From: an uncultured Eubacteriales bacterium
GTDB taxonomy: Bacteria; Bacillota; Clostridia; Oscillospirales; Oscillospiraceae
Assembly: GCA_900316205.1 (NCBI GenBank)
Contig: ONBX01000014.1
Location: 1-51,080, forward strand
Reading direction: 5' to 3'
Length of the DNA stretch: 51,080 nt
Shown: positions 48,743-51,080 of the stretch, one piece after another
How positions within the stretch are numbered: the first letter of the stretch is position 1
How the letters are laid out: the number at the start of each line of letters is the position of its first letter
Program-made: the position numbers and the translations under genes
Notes under the pieces: generated by a model
The model's database searches: none
Seen by the model: only the letters and a program-made list of their open reading frames with translations
What the model was told of the DNA's origin: nothing

Positions 48743-49244
48743 GCTGACTCCCCTGGAGATCAGCACCCTCGCGCTGATGGGGGCACTGATCTTCGGGACG
48801 AAATTTGCCCTGGCCAGCATCCCCAACGTGAACATCAACGCGGTGCTGATCATTCTGACCACCCTGTTCTTCGGCTGGCGGGCCCTCTATGCCGTGGCCA
48901 TCTATGTGCTGCTGGAGGGACTGGTCTTCGGCTTTCAGATCTGGTGGTTCAGCTATGTGTTTGTGTGGCCGCTGCTGGTGGTGGTTGCCATGGCCTTTCG
49001 CAAAAACGACTCCGCCCTGATCTGGGCGGTGATCGCGGCCTTCTGGGGCCTTCTGTTCGGCCCGCTGATGTACATTCCCTATTTCTGCATCCTGGGCGGC
49101 TGGAAGGGCTATTTTGCCATGTGGATCGCCGGAATCCCCTATGACCTGACCCACGCCTCGGGCAATTTCGTCTTCACCCTGGTGCTCTATTCCCCGCTGC
49201 ACAGAGTCATGGAGCATTTTCTCGGCAAAGCAAAAACGCAATAA
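48702..49244 (+). CDS. ECF transporter S component, probably for corrinoids
   Basis: The 180-residue protein has six hydrophobic segments from LEISTLALMGALIFGTKFAL to NFVFTLVLYSPLHRVMEHFL. The fold and the small size fit S components of energy-coupling factor transporters. ATG 48702 overlaps the DUF4430 gene by 41 nt; ATG 48717 is the alternative. The B12 riboswitch upstream suggests a corrinoid substrate (CbrT-like). The shared EcfA/A'/T module is not in this window. Confidence 0.82.
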   Translation: MATTMNSSTPPRPKLTPLEISTLALMGALIFGTKFALASIPNVNINAVLIILTTLFFGWRALYAVAIYVLLEGLVFGFQIWWFSYVFVWPLLVVVAMAFRKNDSALIWAVIAAFWGLLFGPLMYIPYFCILGGWKGYFAMWIAGIPYDLTHASGNFVFTLVLYSPLHRVMEHFLGKAKTQ

Positions 49245-49250
49245 AGGGAC

Positions 49251-49286
49251 AGAGGATGCGAGCGATCGCATCCTCTGCTTTTTTTC
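49251..49286 (+). terminator. Terminator of the cobalamin-riboswitch operon
   Basis: A perfect 12-bp stem CAGAGGATGCGA/TCGCATCCTCTG (49251-49262 with 49267-49278), GCGA loop, followed by TTTTTTT. Confidence 0.95.
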
Positions 49287-49444
49287 GCAGGACGGCCCTG
49301 CGGCGGGCAAAGGCTTTTCCCCCGCTGGGGGAAGGCATCAGGCGGGCGCATCGTGATGTGTCCCTGCGGGGAGGGAGCGCCATCGGTTTTTGGCATATTC
49401 GCGGGGAGCGAGGCATAGGATGGCGGGGAAAAGGAGGGATCGCC

Positions 49445-50722
49445 ATGCGCACCTTGCGCTTTGGAAGCACCGGCCCCGCGGTGGAGCTGCTGCAGCTGGG
49501 GCTGAACCGGGCGGGCTTCGGCCCCCTGGAGCAGGACGGGGTCTTCGGCCCGGCCACCCGGGGCGCCGTCTCCCGGTTCCAGACCGTGAGTCGCCTGCAC
49601 CCGGACGGCATCGCCGGCCCTGCCACCCAGCAGGCCATGCTGCCCTGGTACACCGGCTATGTCAGTGTGCGGGTGAGGCCGGGGGACACGATCTGGTCCC
49701 TGGCAAGACTCTACGGCAGCAGCACGGAGGCGGTGCTGCTTGCCAATCCCGGGGTCCAGCCGGAGGAGCTGCAGATCGGCTCAGCGCTGATCGTGCCTCT
49801 GCCCTTCCCTGTGGTGCCGGACGGCATCCGCTATAGCTCAGCCCTGGTGGCCTACTGTGTCCAGGGGCTGGGCGCCCGCTATCCCTTTCTCGGTGTTGCC
49901 GACCTGGGGAAAAGCGTTTTGGGAAAGCCCCTCTGGAGCCTTCGACTGGGCAGGGGGGAGAATCGGGTGCTCTATCATGCCGAGCACCATGCCAACGAGT
50001 GGATCACAACGCCGCTGCTGCTCCGCTTTGCCGAGGAGCTGGCCGCTGCCGCCGCCGCGGGGGAGGAGATCGGCGGCATCCCGGCGGGAGAGATCCTGGA
50101 CTATGCCACACTCAGCCTGATCCCGGCGGTGAACCCGGACGGGATGGACCTGGTCACCGGAGAGCTCAGCGCCGGGGAGGCCTTTCGGCAGGCAAGAGCC
50201 ATTGCCGAGCGCTACCCCCGGTATCCCTTCCCCTCGGGCTGGAAGGCCAATCTTCACGGGGTGGATCTGAATCTGCAGTACCCTGCTGGCTGGGAAGAGG
50301 CCAGGGAGAACAAATTCGCACTGGGCATCACCTCCCCCGCCCCGGCGGATTACGTCGGGCCGATGCCCCTCAGCGAGCCGGAATCGAAGGCCATGGCGGC
50401 CCTGACTGAGCGCTTCGACCCGGCCCTGACCCTGAGCCTTCACAGCCAGGGAGAGGTGATCTACTGGAAGTTTCAGGGCTATGCCCCGGAAAACGCGCAG
50501 AAAATCGGAGAACTGCTGGCGGAGCTTACGGGTTACGCCCTGGCGGATACGCCCTACGCCGCGGGCTTTGCCGGCTACAAGGACTGGTTTCTCCAGGACT
50601 TCCGGCGCCCCGGCTACACCATCGAGGTGGGCAGGGGCGTGAATCCCCTGCCTATCGGGGACTTCCCGGCAATCTACGAAAGAATCAGGACGGCCCTGGC
50701 TGTGGCCGCCCTGGTGACGTAG
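49445..50722 (+). CDS. M14 zinc carboxypeptidase with peptidoglycan-binding and LysM domains
   Basis: ATG 49445 follows AAGGAGGGAT; 425 residues. Residues 1-70 form a PG_binding_1 repeat (LRFGSTGPAVELLQLGLNRA, GVFGPATRGAVSRFQTVSRL), about 75-122 a LysM (YVSVRVRPGDTIWSLARLYG). From about 140 an M14 peptidase follows, with zinc ligands HHANEW (His and Glu) and LSLHSQGEVIYW, and the catalytic Glu in TIEVGRG. There is no signal peptide, which fits spore-associated or lysis-released gamma-D-glutamyl-meso-diaminopimelate peptidases of the ENP1/YqgT type. It has its own unit after a terminator. Confidence 0.9.
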   Translation: MRTLRFGSTGPAVELLQLGLNRAGFGPLEQDGVFGPATRGAVSRFQTVSRLHPDGIAGPATQQAMLPWYTGYVSVRVRPGDTIWSLARLYGSSTEAVLLANPGVQPEELQIGSALIVPLPFPVVPDGIRYSSALVAYCVQGLGARYPFLGVADLGKSVLGKPLWSLRLGRGENRVLYHAEHHANEWITTPLLLRFAEELAAAAAAGEEIGGIPAGEILDYATLSLIPAVNPDGMDLVTGELSAGEAFRQARAIAERYPRYPFPSGWKANLHGVDLNLQYPAGWEEARENKFALGITSPAPADYVGPMPLSEPESKAMAALTERFDPALTLSLHSQGEVIYWKFQGYAPENAQKIGELLAELTGYALADTPYAAGFAGYKDWFLQDFRRPGYTIEVGRGVNPLPIGDFPAIYERIRTALAVAALVT

Positions 50723-50797
50723 GATAAGTTTTTCGTTTTTCGTTTTTCGTTTTTAGGACAACACCCTTATGAAACGAAAAACCAGAAACTAAAAACT

Positions 50798-50960
50798 AGG
50801 TAAACGCTGATCAAATCGCCTACGTCGCCTCCCGGATAATTTGTGCTCTGATTTCGTCACTTTTTCTTGCAATACACAAAGTATTCCTGCGAAAAAGTGC
50901 CATCATCAGAACGCAAATTTGCTCGGGATTCGCTCTTGCTGATTTAATCATCGTTTACCT
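50798..50960. mobile_element. MITE-like 163-bp hairpin element with 14-bp direct repeats
   Basis: The ends are AGGTAAACGCTGATCAAA and the imperfect inverse TTTAATCATCGTTTACCT. The interior also pairs (CACTTTTTC with GAAAAAGTG around 50858 and 50890). The element is bounded by a direct repeat AGAAACTAAAAACT at 50784-50797 and 50961-50974. It contains no ORF. A run of TTTTTCG units lies just upstream (50729-50755). Confidence 0.78.
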
Positions 50961-51008
50961 AGAAACTAAAAACTGAAAATCGGCGTGTTGCAAAATGTAC
51001 CCGTTGTC

Positions 51009-51080
51009 GTAGGGGCGGCTATTAGCCGCCCGTGCGGTAACAAGCAAAACGACGAAAAAGGTTTGGCGAATTCGTACCAT
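51009..51080. repeat. Composite REP-palindrome-REP element, copy 5, cut by the window end
   Basis: GTAGGGGCGGCTATTAGCCG at 51009 begins the left arm, followed by AAAAAGGTTTGGCGAATTCG, the left half of the central palindrome. The window ends in its loop. Confidence 0.8.

Overview
The window reads as chromosome of a G+C-rich, anaerobic, low-oxygen-tolerance Firmicute, most likely a gut member of the Oscillospiraceae/Oscillospirales. The reasons are pyruvate:ferredoxin oxidoreductase, class III fructose-1,6-bisphosphatase, SAM-I and cobalamin riboswitches, YtrA-type GntR/ABC operons, an ECF-type S component and strong GGAGG ribosome binding sites. The species assignment is inference.

Layout. 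1-4.8 kb: 3' end of PFOR, a hypothetical gene, greA, then rpsF-ssb-rpsR behind a strong promoter and a long leader. rpsR is broken by an internal 28-nt loss. 4.9-7.1 kb: SAM-I riboswitch, metK and an inositol-monophosphatase-family gene (minus strand). 7.1-13.5 kb: a small RHH/hypothetical divergent pair, a YtrA-type regulator with an ABC exporter, a membrane protein, a PlsC-type acyltransferase and a GltS-like symporter. 14-24 kb: fbp, GNAT, alpha/beta hydrolase, pyk, a 43-aa membrane protein and a MarR plus heterodimeric ABC exporter operon. 24.4-26.2 kb: an AT-richer islet with a DUF2089-like regulator coupled to a 35-aa membrane peptide, then a REP-associated tyrosine transposase (RAYT).

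26.6-33.5 kb: a 6.85-kb integrative element inserted at the 3' end of tRNA-Thr(GGT), bounded by 46-bp att repeats. It carries an integrase, an XRE repressor, a symmetric face-to-face promoter switch and a tightly overlapping operon of small phage-type genes (HTH/excisionase-like, DUF6291, terminase-small-subunit-like HTH, RinA/ArpU-like). It has no capsid, tail or lysis gene, and this compact layout resembles a phage satellite.

34-51 kb: CPBP protease, ABC exporter with a DUF1648 protein, SPFH protein with an RHH protein, a frameshifted radical SAM gene, a YgjV-like protein, cysE, three tandem LRR surface proteins, a cobalamin riboswitch controlling DUF4430 and an ECF S component, and an M14 peptidase with cell-wall-binding domains. 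Most gaps are filled with REP-like palindromes. The notable ones are a composite REP-palindrome-REP element (five copies), a 26-bp tandem REP array, and an exact inverted REP pair inside the RAYT coding sequence itself.

Two frame-breaking deletions (rpsR, radical SAM) could be real mutations or assembly errors. rpsR is normally essential, so read mapping is needed before biological interpretation.
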